59,841 nt of DNA from SZUA-36 sp964650905. GTDB lineage: Bacteria; Pseudomonadota; Gammaproteobacteria; Xanthomonadales; SZUA-36. A program made the translations under genes and the position numbers. The stretch is taken from the NCBI GenBank assembly GCA_964650905.1, contig CAZYVH010000008.1, forward strand, positions 1-59,841, read 5' to 3'. This document shows, piece after piece, positions 44,168 to 52,070 of the stretch. Every line of letters begins with the position of its first letter. Within the stretch, counting starts at the first letter, position 1. The notes under the pieces were generated by a model. The model was given only the letters and a program-made list of their open reading frames with translations, had not been told where the DNA came from and searched no databases.

Positions 44168-45906
44168 GCGTCATGCGTCAGTTTTACCACTTGCTGGTGA
44201 CGGCCCTGTTACTGACCGCTGTGCCTTGCGGCGCCGCCAGTATCGTGGACAGCAAGCACAACCTGTCGGTCTCCGGGCCGGGAACGGTCAAGTCGACCAC
44301 CGAAACCGCGATCTGCGTGTTCTGCCATACGCCGCACATCGCCCGGCGTGACGTGGCCTACCTGTGGAACCGTGACGATAGCACCGTGAACTATACGACC
44401 TACTCCAGCCCGACAATGCAGGCCACGATCGGCCAGCCCACCGGCGCCTCGAGGATGTGCCTGAGTTGCCATGACGGTTCGATCGCCCTCGGAAACTTGC
44501 TGACCAGGACGACGGATATCCCCTTTGCCGGTGGCGTGACAGTCATGCCGGCCGGGCCGGCCAACCTGGGTTCAAGCCTCACCGGTGAACACCCGGTGTC
44601 GTTCGTCTACGATAATGCGCTGGCCATCGCCGACGGTGGGCTGGCGGATCCGGCAACCCTGCCGGCAGCCATTAAAATGGACAAGAACAACGAGTTGCAA
44701 TGCACCACCTGCCACGACCCGCACGACAATACCTACGGCAAATTCCTGGTGCTCGACAACTCGACCTCCAGCCTGTGCATCGCCTGTCACGAGCCCTCGG
44801 CCCAGGCGGGGCCAACCCATCTTACCTCACCAGTCATGTTGGCGGCCACGCCACCCCAGTCCGGGACACAGAGCACGGCTTCCAGCGGGTCAAAGACCGG
44901 CGCCGCACCCGCGACGGTGGGCGAGCAGTCATGCGCCAACTGCCACGTGCCGCACGCCGCCAAGGGCCGGACCAGGCTGCTGAAACTGGCCGATGAGGAA
45001 GCCAATTGCTTTGTCTGCCACAAGGGCAACGTGGCGGCAAAAAATATCGAACGCCAGACCACCAAGTTCTACAGCCACCCGGTCCACCTGTTTGCCGGTG
45101 TCCATGACGCCGCCGAGGATTTTACCAGCACGGTGCAAACCCACGTCGAGTGCGAGGACTGCCACAACCCGCATGCCAACACCGGTAGCACGACCACGTC
45201 GACGGCTTCGGCGCCAAACGTGCCCTCGTCGATGCTCGAGGTCAGGGGAATCAACGCGACCGGCAACCCGGTGGAGGAATCGGCCTATCTTTACGAGGTC
45301 TGCTTCAAGTGCCACGCGGATAACAACATGGTGACGTTCGCGGAGATCACGCGACAGGTTCCACAGCTCAACACGCGTCTGGAATTCGATACCTCGAACC
45401 CGTCCTACCACCCGGTCGAGGCGGTCGGGCGCAACCCCGACGTCCCGAGCCTTTTGACCACCGGCTATAACGAATACAGCCTGATTTACTGCACCGATTG
45501 CCACGCCAGCGACGACGGACCGGGCGCGGGCGGCAGCCAGGCCAGGGGACCGCACGGCTCAAGCAACCGGCACATCCTGGAGCGGAACTACACCACGACG
45601 GACAATACCCAGGAAGACCCGATCGAGTACGCCATGTGCTACAAGTGTCATGACCGCGACAGCATCCGTGCGGATGAAAGCTTTGCTGAGCACAAAAAAC
45701 ATGTCTTCGGTGAGGACGCACCGTGCTCCGCCTGCCATGACCCGCACGGTTCGGAGCAAAACACCCACCTGATCAACTTCGATGTCAGTATCGTCAAGCC
45801 CAACAAAAATGGCCTGCTCGAATTCCAGGACCTGGGTCGATTCAGGGGCAGCTGTTCGCTGTCCTGCCACGGAGAGGATCATGATTTTAAAGATTACAAG
45901 CCATGA
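44164..45906 (+). CDS. Dodecahaem cytochrome c (eleven CXXCH plus one CX3CH)
   Basis: A 580-residue secreted protein, signal peptide ending PCGAAS. Motifs in order: CVFCH, CLSCH, CTTCH, CIACH, CANCH, CFVCH, CEDCH, CFKCH, CTDCH, CYKCH, CSACH, and CSLSCH near the C-terminus. The first 200 residues match the tetrahaem protein at 37199 motif for motif. The remaining eight haems are an extension with paired CXXCHNPH/DPH spacing. A low-complexity TTSTAS segment at about residue 340 may be a linker. It is the last gene of the conduit operon and the best candidate for an extracellular terminal cytochrome, though no lipobox or C-terminal sorting signal is visible. Confidence 0.85.
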   Translation: MSVMRQFYHLLVTALLLTAVPCGAASIVDSKHNLSVSGPGTVKSTTETAICVFCHTPHIARRDVAYLWNRDDSTVNYTTYSSPTMQATIGQPTGASRMCLSCHDGSIALGNLLTRTTDIPFAGGVTVMPAGPANLGSSLTGEHPVSFVYDNALAIADGGLADPATLPAAIKMDKNNELQCTTCHDPHDNTYGKFLVLDNSTSSLCIACHEPSAQAGPTHLTSPVMLAATPPQSGTQSTASSGSKTGAAPATVGEQSCANCHVPHAAKGRTRLLKLADEEANCFVCHKGNVAAKNIERQTTKFYSHPVHLFAGVHDAAEDFTSTVQTHVECEDCHNPHANTGSTTTSTASAPNVPSSMLEVRGINATGNPVEESAYLYEVCFKCHADNNMVTFAEITRQVPQLNTRLEFDTSNPSYHPVEAVGRNPDVPSLLTTGYNEYSLIYCTDCHASDDGPGAGGSQARGPHGSSNRHILERNYTTTDNTQEDPIEYAMCYKCHDRDSIRADESFAEHKKHVFGEDAPCSACHDPHGSEQNTHLINFDVSIVKPNKNGLLEFQDLGRFRGSCSLSCHGEDHDFKDYKP

Positions 45907-46279
45907 CAACCGCCGTTTGGCCGGGCTTTTCAACCTGCCTGTATTACGGCCTGTGCCTGAATGGACTGATGCCGTTTTATTGTTTGGGTGCGGTATATAA
46001 GCCGCATATCGCACAAGCACCTGGGTAGCTGTGTAACATGCGGTTTAATCAAGGTAATATTGACCTATATCAATATATTATATGATGGATATAGTAATGT
46101 ATGGTATGTAGGGCGGATGCCTCAGTCTGCTTCTGCGTGCGCCGCACAATTCGACCCGGATGGCACTTGATATAGTGGACGTTCAGGCGGCGTTAAGTGA
46201 ATGAGTGATAGTGTTCCAACCGGGCTTTTAGGAATGGCTTTCAGGGAAATCCTGAAAGTGACCAAAAGGAGTGATAGAT
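45907..46279. other. Intergenic region before the c553 gene
   Basis: No gene. It becomes AT-rich after 46040 and carries one FNR-type dyad. No clear terminator of the conduit operon is visible. Confidence 0.4.
46060..46073. promoter_or_regulatory. FNR-type site
   Basis: TTGACCTATATCAA differs from TTGAT-N4-ATCAA at one position. It is about 210 bases before the c553 start at 46280. Confidence 0.55.
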
Positions 46280-46594
46280 ATGCTAAGCAGGAAATTGTTA
46301 TTTGCAGTTATGTTCGCACTGACTCTGGCAGCGGGTAGTATACAGGCCGGTGACGTTGCCAGGGGCCAGGAACTGGCCGTCGATTGCGCGGACTGTCACG
46401 GTGACGATGGCAAGGGCGACGAGGAAACCCCGGGGCTCGCCGGTATGGATGCCGCGGCATTTGTCGAAAAAATGCAGGGCTTTAAGTCAGGCACGATTGA
46501 GGACGAAAGCGGTATGATGGCGGACTATGCCAGCGATCTCAGTGATGAGGATATGGCCGACCTGGCCGCCTATTACGCCTCCCTGGCTGAATAA
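46280..46594 (+). CDS. Monohaem c553-type cytochrome
   Basis: A 104-residue secreted cytochrome with signal peptide ending SIQAG, haem motif CADCHGDDGKGDEETPGLAG, and the methionine-ligand region ESGMMADYASDLSDEDMADLAAYY. It is strongly acidic, as is its close paralogue at 34568. The ATG at 46280 has AAAGGAG upstream. The arrangement c553 gene, terminator, convergent domain-bearing multihaem gene repeats that at 27663-29442. Confidence 0.88.
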   Translation: MLSRKLLFAVMFALTLAAGSIQAGDVARGQELAVDCADCHGDDGKGDEETPGLAGMDAAAFVEKMQGFKSGTIEDESGMMADYASDLSDEDMADLAAYYASLAE

Positions 46595-46611
46595 CCACAG
46601 ATCAGGTCAAC

Positions 46612-46655
46612 CGTTACCCCGGGTCTGGCCCGGGGTAAAGCTACCCGGGGTAACG
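46612..46655. promoter_or_regulatory. Mutually exclusive GC-rich hairpins
   Basis: The left arm at 46612-46624 (CGTTACCCCGGGT) can pair with 46643-46655 over 13 bases. Its inner part 46614-46623 can instead pair with 46629-46638 over 10 bases. The two structures cannot form together. No T-run follows, so the function (3-prime end protection, attenuation or repeat remnant) is open. Confidence 0.5.
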
Positions 46656-46712
46656 CCATTGGGATAGTCGCTCAGAGCCCGCACCGCCCAACTTTTTTGC
46701 GTTGTTTCGCCT

Positions 46713-46746
46713 AAAAAAACGCCGCCTGCACGGGCGGCGTTTTTTT
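46713..46746. terminator. Bidirectional intrinsic terminator
   Basis: The arms AAAAAAACGCCGCC (46713-46726) and GGCGGCGTTTTTTT (46733-46746) with a six-base loop lie between convergent genes. The stem is almost the same as that at 28012-28041. Confidence 0.9.
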
Positions 46747-46796
46747 GCTGGTACTGGTTTTTGCTTTTATTCAGTACACATTAACAGCTATGCGGA

Positions 46797-48365
46797 TCAA
46801 AGCTGGTCTTCCTCAACCAGTGACGGGCACTGAATGTTGGTTTCCATCACATCGCGTGTCAGGTCATAGGAAAGATCGGTGAATCCCTGGTCCTGCATGG
46901 CCTGGTTCGGCTGCAGTGACATACTGCCACCGGTGCATGATGGGAAGGTAAATGATCCCGTACCCCATGCGGTACGCACGACGGCGTTCGGGTCATAGTC
47001 GGCGCCCCACATCGGGCCTTCGGTTATCACAACGTCCACATCTGTCGTGGTGCCCGAAGTTGCCGGGCCGGAGGCGATCAGGAATACCTGGTTGCCATTG
47101 GTGTCATAGGTGTAAAAAGACACCACGAGCGTCAATACACCATTGGACGTGCCAACATCCATCAGGAAGCCTTCGCCATCACGATCCGCGTTTCGCCAGG
47201 TACCGGCCAGACCGGGGTTGAGACCGATGGTGTCCAGTGGTCTGCGTACGCTGCTGCTGCCAGCATCGTTGTGGAAGTTTTTGGCGAACTTCGCCAACTG
47301 CTCAAGGCTGGTGTCCTGATGGCAACGCTGACAGCTAAAGTCCAGGGTTGCACCCGCTTTTCCATCGGCATCCAACTTCACAAACTTGCCGTCATCGGTG
47401 AACAGGTTCGCATCAGGGTCAGTGTTGATTGCGAATAAATGGGTGCGCAAGTCGCCCTGGTGCGGACCCAGTTGCTTGGCTGACAAGGAAGCATACGGCA
47501 TATGGCAATCGATACATTCGACATCATGTTTGCTCATTGGATCCATGGCAAAATTTTTGGCCTCGCTCGAGTGGCAATCCTCACATACTTTCTTCATTGC
47601 AAACTCAGCCCGCTTGTGCGGATCATGGCAATCAACACATTTCATGAAACTCATCGGGCTGGAAGTGAATTCCTGGTATTGCTGGTGATGGCGAATAAAG
47701 CCGTCTTTCGCCGGAATGGTATCGAGATCGTCACGATGGTGGCAGGTGCCACACAACGCCGCTGACTTATCGACATCCATTGTTGTACCCGGACCGTGGC
47801 AAGCCTCGCACTGGATACCGCCCGCAAAGAACGTGCCGTGAATACCGGGTAAGCCGTCCTGGTTGTCGGATAAATCGTTGTCGGTATCGGCGTCTTCATC
47901 AGCGACCCAACCGGTGGTGTGACAGGTACCACAGGTATAAGGTCTCTGTTCACCCGCGTGGTAGTCAGACCAGGTGCCGAGCAGGGCGTTATACTGGTTG
48001 TGACCCTCCACCGGGTTACCATCCGCATCAAAGGTCGTGGTGATGATATAACCATCTGTCCCCATGTAACGTGATTTCCACTTGTAACCACCGATCACGT
48101 AGGAAATATCATCCCAGGCAAACCCGCCCGGCAACGGCAGGGGCCGGAACTTGGCTTCTGAACCTTTCATCAATTTATAAGGATGGCCGGACACATGCCA
48201 GTCACTGTATTGCTTTGGGTGACAGTCCTGGCAGGCCTCCGAGCCAATGTAATCCTCCGCGGCAACGACTGTCGTGGGTTTAAAAAAAGCCGTGGCTACG
48301 GCTAAAATTGCAACAGAACCGATCAGACTGTAATGTCTGAGCAGTCCGGATTTTGATGTGTTCAC
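46797..48365 (-). CDS. Octahaem cytochrome c with the same C-terminal beta-type domain
   Basis: A 522-residue secreted protein beginning with GTG (GGAGAAAGG upstream), signal peptide to about VVAAED. Eight haem motifs lie between residues 45 and 350: CQDCH, CGTCH, CEACH, CGTCHH, CVDCH, CEDCH, CIDCH and CQRCH. The opening YIGSEACQDCHPKQYSDWHVSGH is of the cytochrome c554-like multihaem type. The last 140 residues are haem-free: NPGLAGTWRNADRDGEGFL, SFYTYDTNGNQVFLIASG, MWGADYDP and GFTDLSYDLTRD. This is the same domain that ends the dihaem protein at 28102-29442. Substrate unknown; it may be a periplasmic or surface reductase or carrier. Confidence 0.82.
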   Translation of the reverse strand: MNTSKSGLLRHYSLIGSVAILAVATAFFKPTTVVAAEDYIGSEACQDCHPKQYSDWHVSGHPYKLMKGSEAKFRPLPLPGGFAWDDISYVIGGYKWKSRYMGTDGYIITTTFDADGNPVEGHNQYNALLGTWSDYHAGEQRPYTCGTCHTTGWVADEDADTDNDLSDNQDGLPGIHGTFFAGGIQCEACHGPGTTMDVDKSAALCGTCHHRDDLDTIPAKDGFIRHHQQYQEFTSSPMSFMKCVDCHDPHKRAEFAMKKVCEDCHSSEAKNFAMDPMSKHDVECIDCHMPYASLSAKQLGPHQGDLRTHLFAINTDPDANLFTDDGKFVKLDADGKAGATLDFSCQRCHQDTSLEQLAKFAKNFHNDAGSSSVRRPLDTIGLNPGLAGTWRNADRDGEGFLMDVGTSNGVLTLVVSFYTYDTNGNQVFLIASGPATSGTTTDVDVVITEGPMWGADYDPNAVVRTAWGTGSFTFPSCTGGSMSLQPNQAMQDQGFTDLSYDLTRDVMETNIQCPSLVEEDQL

Positions 48366-48436
48366 TACCTTTCTCCTCTAGTAATGATATTGGGATTATC
48401 CCACACTTATGGTCTACCTTATTAACAACTAATTTA

Positions 48437-48450
48437 TTGATATATGTCAA
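48437..48450. promoter_or_regulatory. FNR-type site upstream of the octahaem gene
   Basis: TTGATATATGTCAA is the FNR dyad with one mismatch (GTCAA for ATCAA), 72 bases from the GTG start at 48365 on the minus strand. Confidence 0.65.
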
Positions 48451-48617
48451 GTAAAATGTAAATTTTTCTGAATGTGACCCATGTTTATATGAAATTGGTA
48501 ATATACGCAATTCAACGACAAAAAAACCGGTACGCAGGAGCAGGGTTTTTTGAAGATTGACATCACTGTCAGCTAAATCACAAACCGGGATGACCGGGCA
48601 ATTCCAAATAGCAGATT

Positions 48618-49715
48618 TCAATCGGTTTGCGTGGCGTAATGATCCGCGATGGTCTCGATCATTTTGTCGCTGTAACCTGCGCTCATCTTGTGCATCATTG
48701 AACTACTTCGATCAGCGTCCCGGTATTCCTTCATCACCCTGATGAGGTAGTCACGGTTTTGCCCGGCAAGAGACGGCACCACCAGGGTTTTTTTACCGAC
48801 CGTGGGGCTGTGGCATCGACCACATTTGGCCGCCAATTCCTGCACGCTGCTCTGCGGGTTAATCGCAGCCCGTGGTTGCTGTACGGCGTAGTAGGCGGCG
48901 ATATCTTCGATATCGCTATCACTCCTGTCCGTCACCATTTCTTCGTGTTTGCGTCCACCATTGCGGTAGGCCGTGACGGCGGCGACCAGGTAGTTGGGTT
49001 CCTGACCCGCCAGGCTCGGAACCATGGGGTCATGACTGATACCGTGTGCGCCATGGCAACCGCCACATTCAGCAGTCAGAGGTTCGCCGGCCATGGCATT
49101 GCCAAATGCCGGTGCCTCACGGGCCGGTGGCACCTGAGCTGCGAAGTAAAGGGCCATCTTCTCTATATCAACATCTTCAAGACCCTTCAGCATGGCCCCT
49201 TTTTCCACGTGTCCGCGACCGCCATCCTTGTATTCCTGTGTCGAAACAATCAGGTAAACAGGCTGTTGTCCGGCCAGGTTCGGCACCCCGGCGGTCTCGC
49301 TAACGCCATGTGCGCCATGACAGTTGGTACACACCGCGGCGACACTGGCGCCTTCATCATAGGAAGTGATGGCAGGTGTTGCCCGTGGTGGTGCTGGCAA
49401 GCTTGCAAAGTATGCGGCGATATTAGCGATGTCCGCTTCGCTCATGTCACTTGTCATGTCCTTGAGGGCCGCGTGGTGGCGTCTGCCGTCACGATAGGCA
49501 TGCAATGCGTCGATCAGGTAATCGGATGACTGCGCCGCGAGGTTGGGTATTTCAGCGGTTTTACCCCGTCCGTCCATACCGTGGCAGGCAGAGCAACTGC
49601 TCTGGGCAATTGATTGGCCGGCAGCGAGATCAATAACGGGTTGCGTGGGTTCGGTGGGTTTGTCGCAAGCGCCAAGGAGTGTGAGTGCTGCAATGCAAAA
49701 CAGGATATTTTTCAT
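48618..49715 (-). CDS. Tetrahaem c4/c553-repeat cytochrome lipoprotein
   Basis: A 365-residue protein with a lipobox (LTLLGAC, cysteine 17) and four tandem class I cytochrome domains: CSACHGMDG, CTNCHGAHG, CGGCHGAHG and CGRCH. Each is followed by a PNLAxQ/PSLAGQ element. It parallels the soluble four-domain protein at 33248 but is lipid-anchored and has no insert. It lies between the octahaem and the CbcL-like genes, all on the minus strand. It could carry electrons from the CbcL-like inner-membrane protein across the periplasm. Confidence 0.86.
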   Translation of the reverse strand: MKNILFCIAALTLLGACDKPTEPTQPVIDLAAGQSIAQSSCSACHGMDGRGKTAEIPNLAAQSSDYLIDALHAYRDGRRHHAALKDMTSDMSEADIANIAAYFASLPAPPRATPAITSYDEGASVAAVCTNCHGAHGVSETAGVPNLAGQQPVYLIVSTQEYKDGGRGHVEKGAMLKGLEDVDIEKMALYFAAQVPPAREAPAFGNAMAGEPLTAECGGCHGAHGISHDPMVPSLAGQEPNYLVAAVTAYRNGGRKHEEMVTDRSDSDIEDIAAYYAVQQPRAAINPQSSVQELAAKCGRCHSPTVGKKTLVVPSLAGQNRDYLIRVMKEYRDADRSSSMMHKMSAGYSDKMIETIADHYATQTD

Positions 49716-49821
49716 AACTAACCTCGTTAACGGAATCGTCCGTTGGGTGTGCCTGGAAACATGCTATCCGTGCCTGCCAATTATACTCCGGCTAACCCGG
49801 ACATTTCACCAGGGATGCGGG

Positions 49822-51816
49822 CTATACATTAAAGAAACCGAGTATGACCAGTGTCAACAGCGTCAGGCCAATTATGACCAGCGTGGCACCCAGTATCCCT
49901 GAGCCAAGCCTCATTGGTTGCGATGGTGCGTCGACCAGGTATTTAGCGATTTCTCCACTCTCTACCAGGCGGTCATATTCCTTGCGGTGGTCATGCCGGT
50001 ATTCCTCCAGCGGAACCTTACCGGTGAACATGGTGATGTCCAGCGGGAATTTGTCCGGTCTGAAGTGGTTGTTGAAGAAATGCACCGTGAACAGGAAGAC
50101 CACTGCCAGGAAGGCTTCCTCGCCATGTACGATGGCTGCGACGTTAAACACCCAGCCCGGTAAAACGGATGCGGTAAGCTCCGGCAGCCACATCATCATG
50201 CCGCTGACACCGATGATCGTCATACCCCAGAACGGTGCCCAGTAGTCGAACTTCTCCCAGTAGGTGAAGTGCTCAAATGCCGGGCGCCGGGCCAGACCGA
50301 AGAACCAGCGAAACATCGCAATCATGTCTTTCAAATCCTGCCAGTTGGGGATCAGTGAATCAGGACCGAACCACTGGAAGGTCTTCAGGTTCCGGCCAAT
50401 ACGGATTGCAAAGTAGAACAGGGTCACAAAAAATACGGTGATGAACCCGATTGCCCCGACACGGTGGATGATACCGGCTGATTTTGGGCCCCCGAGGATC
50501 TTTATCACGACAGGCGCCCAGGAACTGTCCGCGTACAGCACGGTGAGGCCGGTCAGTGCCAGTGTCATGATTGACAGGGCTCCGACCAGGTGGGCCAGGC
50601 GCCACCAGCGACCGAAACGCATAACATAACCCTTGCCCTGCATTTCAGGTGGCAGACCATCCAGCATAATGTGCGGCCGGTTTTTACCCTGTTTGCGGTC
50701 CTTGTACTCGCGGTAATACCAGAGGGCGGAGTGCAGCCAGAAAAATGCGAACGTCCCCAGCAGCAAAGCGATCATGAACTTGGATGCAAACCACATGTAC
50801 GGATATTCCTTGACGTTGTTCGTGGTGCCATGTGGCTGGAAGGTGGTGAAACCCGGGGTCGCTTCGGTATGGCATTGACGACAGGTTTCCAGCCGGTTGT
50901 CCGCATTGATGATCGAGTCCGGATCATCTACCCGTTTTATGTCATGCGAACCGTGACAGTCGAAACACTTGGCGGTTTCGCCGTATCCCAGCTTGGTCAC
51001 CTTGCCGTGATAGGTTTCTACATAGGATTCCAGCTTGTCCTCGTGGCAGTTGCCGCAGTTTTGCGTGATAACCAGCCTGCCATTGCTGTCATGCGGATTC
51101 TCTATATTGTGTGTTGTATGGCAATCGCTGCAAACCGCCGCATTGGCGTTGCCCTGGCTGACTTCCTGGCCGTGCACCGAGGTCTTGTAGGTCGCCAGTA
51201 CATCGGCATGGCACTTGCCGCAGATTGCGGGTATCTCCTCGCGTCCAGCGGCGCCGACGTGGGAGTCAATCGGCGTGATGTAATGGCCGTTGTGGCAGTC
51301 ATAACAGGTCGCGTTGGTTCTTGACTGGTCCGCCATGCTAGGCCGGGCGTGGATGGAGCCCATGTAACTCTCTATCTGTTTGATGACCACACCGAGCAAC
51401 GGGGTTTCGGCGGTCGTCCCCTTCTCTTGGGCTGTTTTCCAAAGATCCTGGTGGCATTGCACACAGCCCACCTTGCGGTCGATGCCTTTTCTGTGGGGAA
51501 TCTTGATGATGTCGTTATGGCAATTCACGCAATCGCGGACACCATGCACACTTTGCTTGAAGCGGTCTTTTCCTACATGCAGATCACGCTTATCACCATT
51601 GGCCTGCTTGCGTGAAAAATTTTCCCTGCCATGACAGCGCAGACACCTGTCGTTACTCAGTTTCGGGTTCGCGGGTTCAGCCTGTACGAGTGCGGGCAGG
51701 GTCAATTGAAGGCAAGCCAGCAGCAGTAGTATAGTAAAAGTCTGTTTGACAGCGACCAGGCCCGATCGCGGGTAGCGGTGCAAATTTAGGCTTGGTAAGC
51801 AGGCAGTCAGGGGCAT
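49822..51816 (-). CDS. Nonahaem cytochrome c fused to a b-type membrane domain (CbcL-like)
   Basis: A 664-residue inner-membrane protein. A signal/anchor (TILLLLACLQLTLPALVQA) is followed by nine haem motifs (CLRCH, CVNCH, CVQCH, CYDCH, CGKCH, CSDCH, CGNCH, CFDCH, CRQCH) over about 270 residues. A membrane domain with four to five helices and histidines in FWLHSALWYY, WRLAHLVGAL, IIHRVGAIGF, IVHGEEAF and FTVHFFNNHF follows, resembling HydC/FdnI cytochrome b. This nine-haem plus b-type fusion is the architecture of Geobacter CbcL, a quinol oxidase used with low-potential extracellular acceptors. The ATG at 51816 has AAGGAGGG upstream; an in-frame ATG at 51885 is less likely. Confidence 0.85.
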   Translation of the reverse strand: MPLTACLPSLNLHRYPRSGLVAVKQTFTILLLLACLQLTLPALVQAEPANPKLSNDRCLRCHGRENFSRKQANGDKRDLHVGKDRFKQSVHGVRDCVNCHNDIIKIPHRKGIDRKVGCVQCHQDLWKTAQEKGTTAETPLLGVVIKQIESYMGSIHARPSMADQSRTNATCYDCHNGHYITPIDSHVGAAGREEIPAICGKCHADVLATYKTSVHGQEVSQGNANAAVCSDCHTTHNIENPHDSNGRLVITQNCGNCHEDKLESYVETYHGKVTKLGYGETAKCFDCHGSHDIKRVDDPDSIINADNRLETCRQCHTEATPGFTTFQPHGTTNNVKEYPYMWFASKFMIALLLGTFAFFWLHSALWYYREYKDRKQGKNRPHIMLDGLPPEMQGKGYVMRFGRWWRLAHLVGALSIMTLALTGLTVLYADSSWAPVVIKILGGPKSAGIIHRVGAIGFITVFFVTLFYFAIRIGRNLKTFQWFGPDSLIPNWQDLKDMIAMFRWFFGLARRPAFEHFTYWEKFDYWAPFWGMTIIGVSGMMMWLPELTASVLPGWVFNVAAIVHGEEAFLAVVFLFTVHFFNNHFRPDKFPLDITMFTGKVPLEEYRHDHRKEYDRLVESGEIAKYLVDAPSQPMRLGSGILGATLVIIGLTLLTLVILGFFNV

Positions 51817-51933
51817 TCCAAAGCCCTCCTTTGTACTTTGAGTTGTAATCCTACTGGCTGCCACCGGTGCCTGCCGCTGGCTCACGGATAAGATTAACAG
51901 TCATCATTTAAGACTGAATTATCAAGTCAATAA

Positions 51934-51947
51934 ATGATCTATATCAT
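51934..51947. promoter_or_regulatory. FNR-type site upstream of the CbcL-like gene
   Basis: ATGATCTATATCAT is a symmetric TGAT-N4-ATCA dyad with both outer bases off consensus, about 118 bases from the minus-strand start. Confidence 0.4.
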
Positions 51948-52004
51948 AAAAAAGACAATTAGTGCATCCTGTCTGAACGAAGGGTTTTCAATCGGTGTCA
52001 TTCA

Positions 52005-52018
52005 TTGACTTATGTCAT
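52005..52018. promoter_or_regulatory. FNR-type site upstream of the mtrAB-like operon
   Basis: TTGACTTATGTCAT, 53 bases before the lipoprotein start at 52071 on the plus strand, nearly matching the site at 29609-29622. Confidence 0.5.
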
Positions 52019-52070
52019 GGGTAGAACTTAAATACCGGTGTACCTTTACATTTAACTGCTGGAGGGCGAC

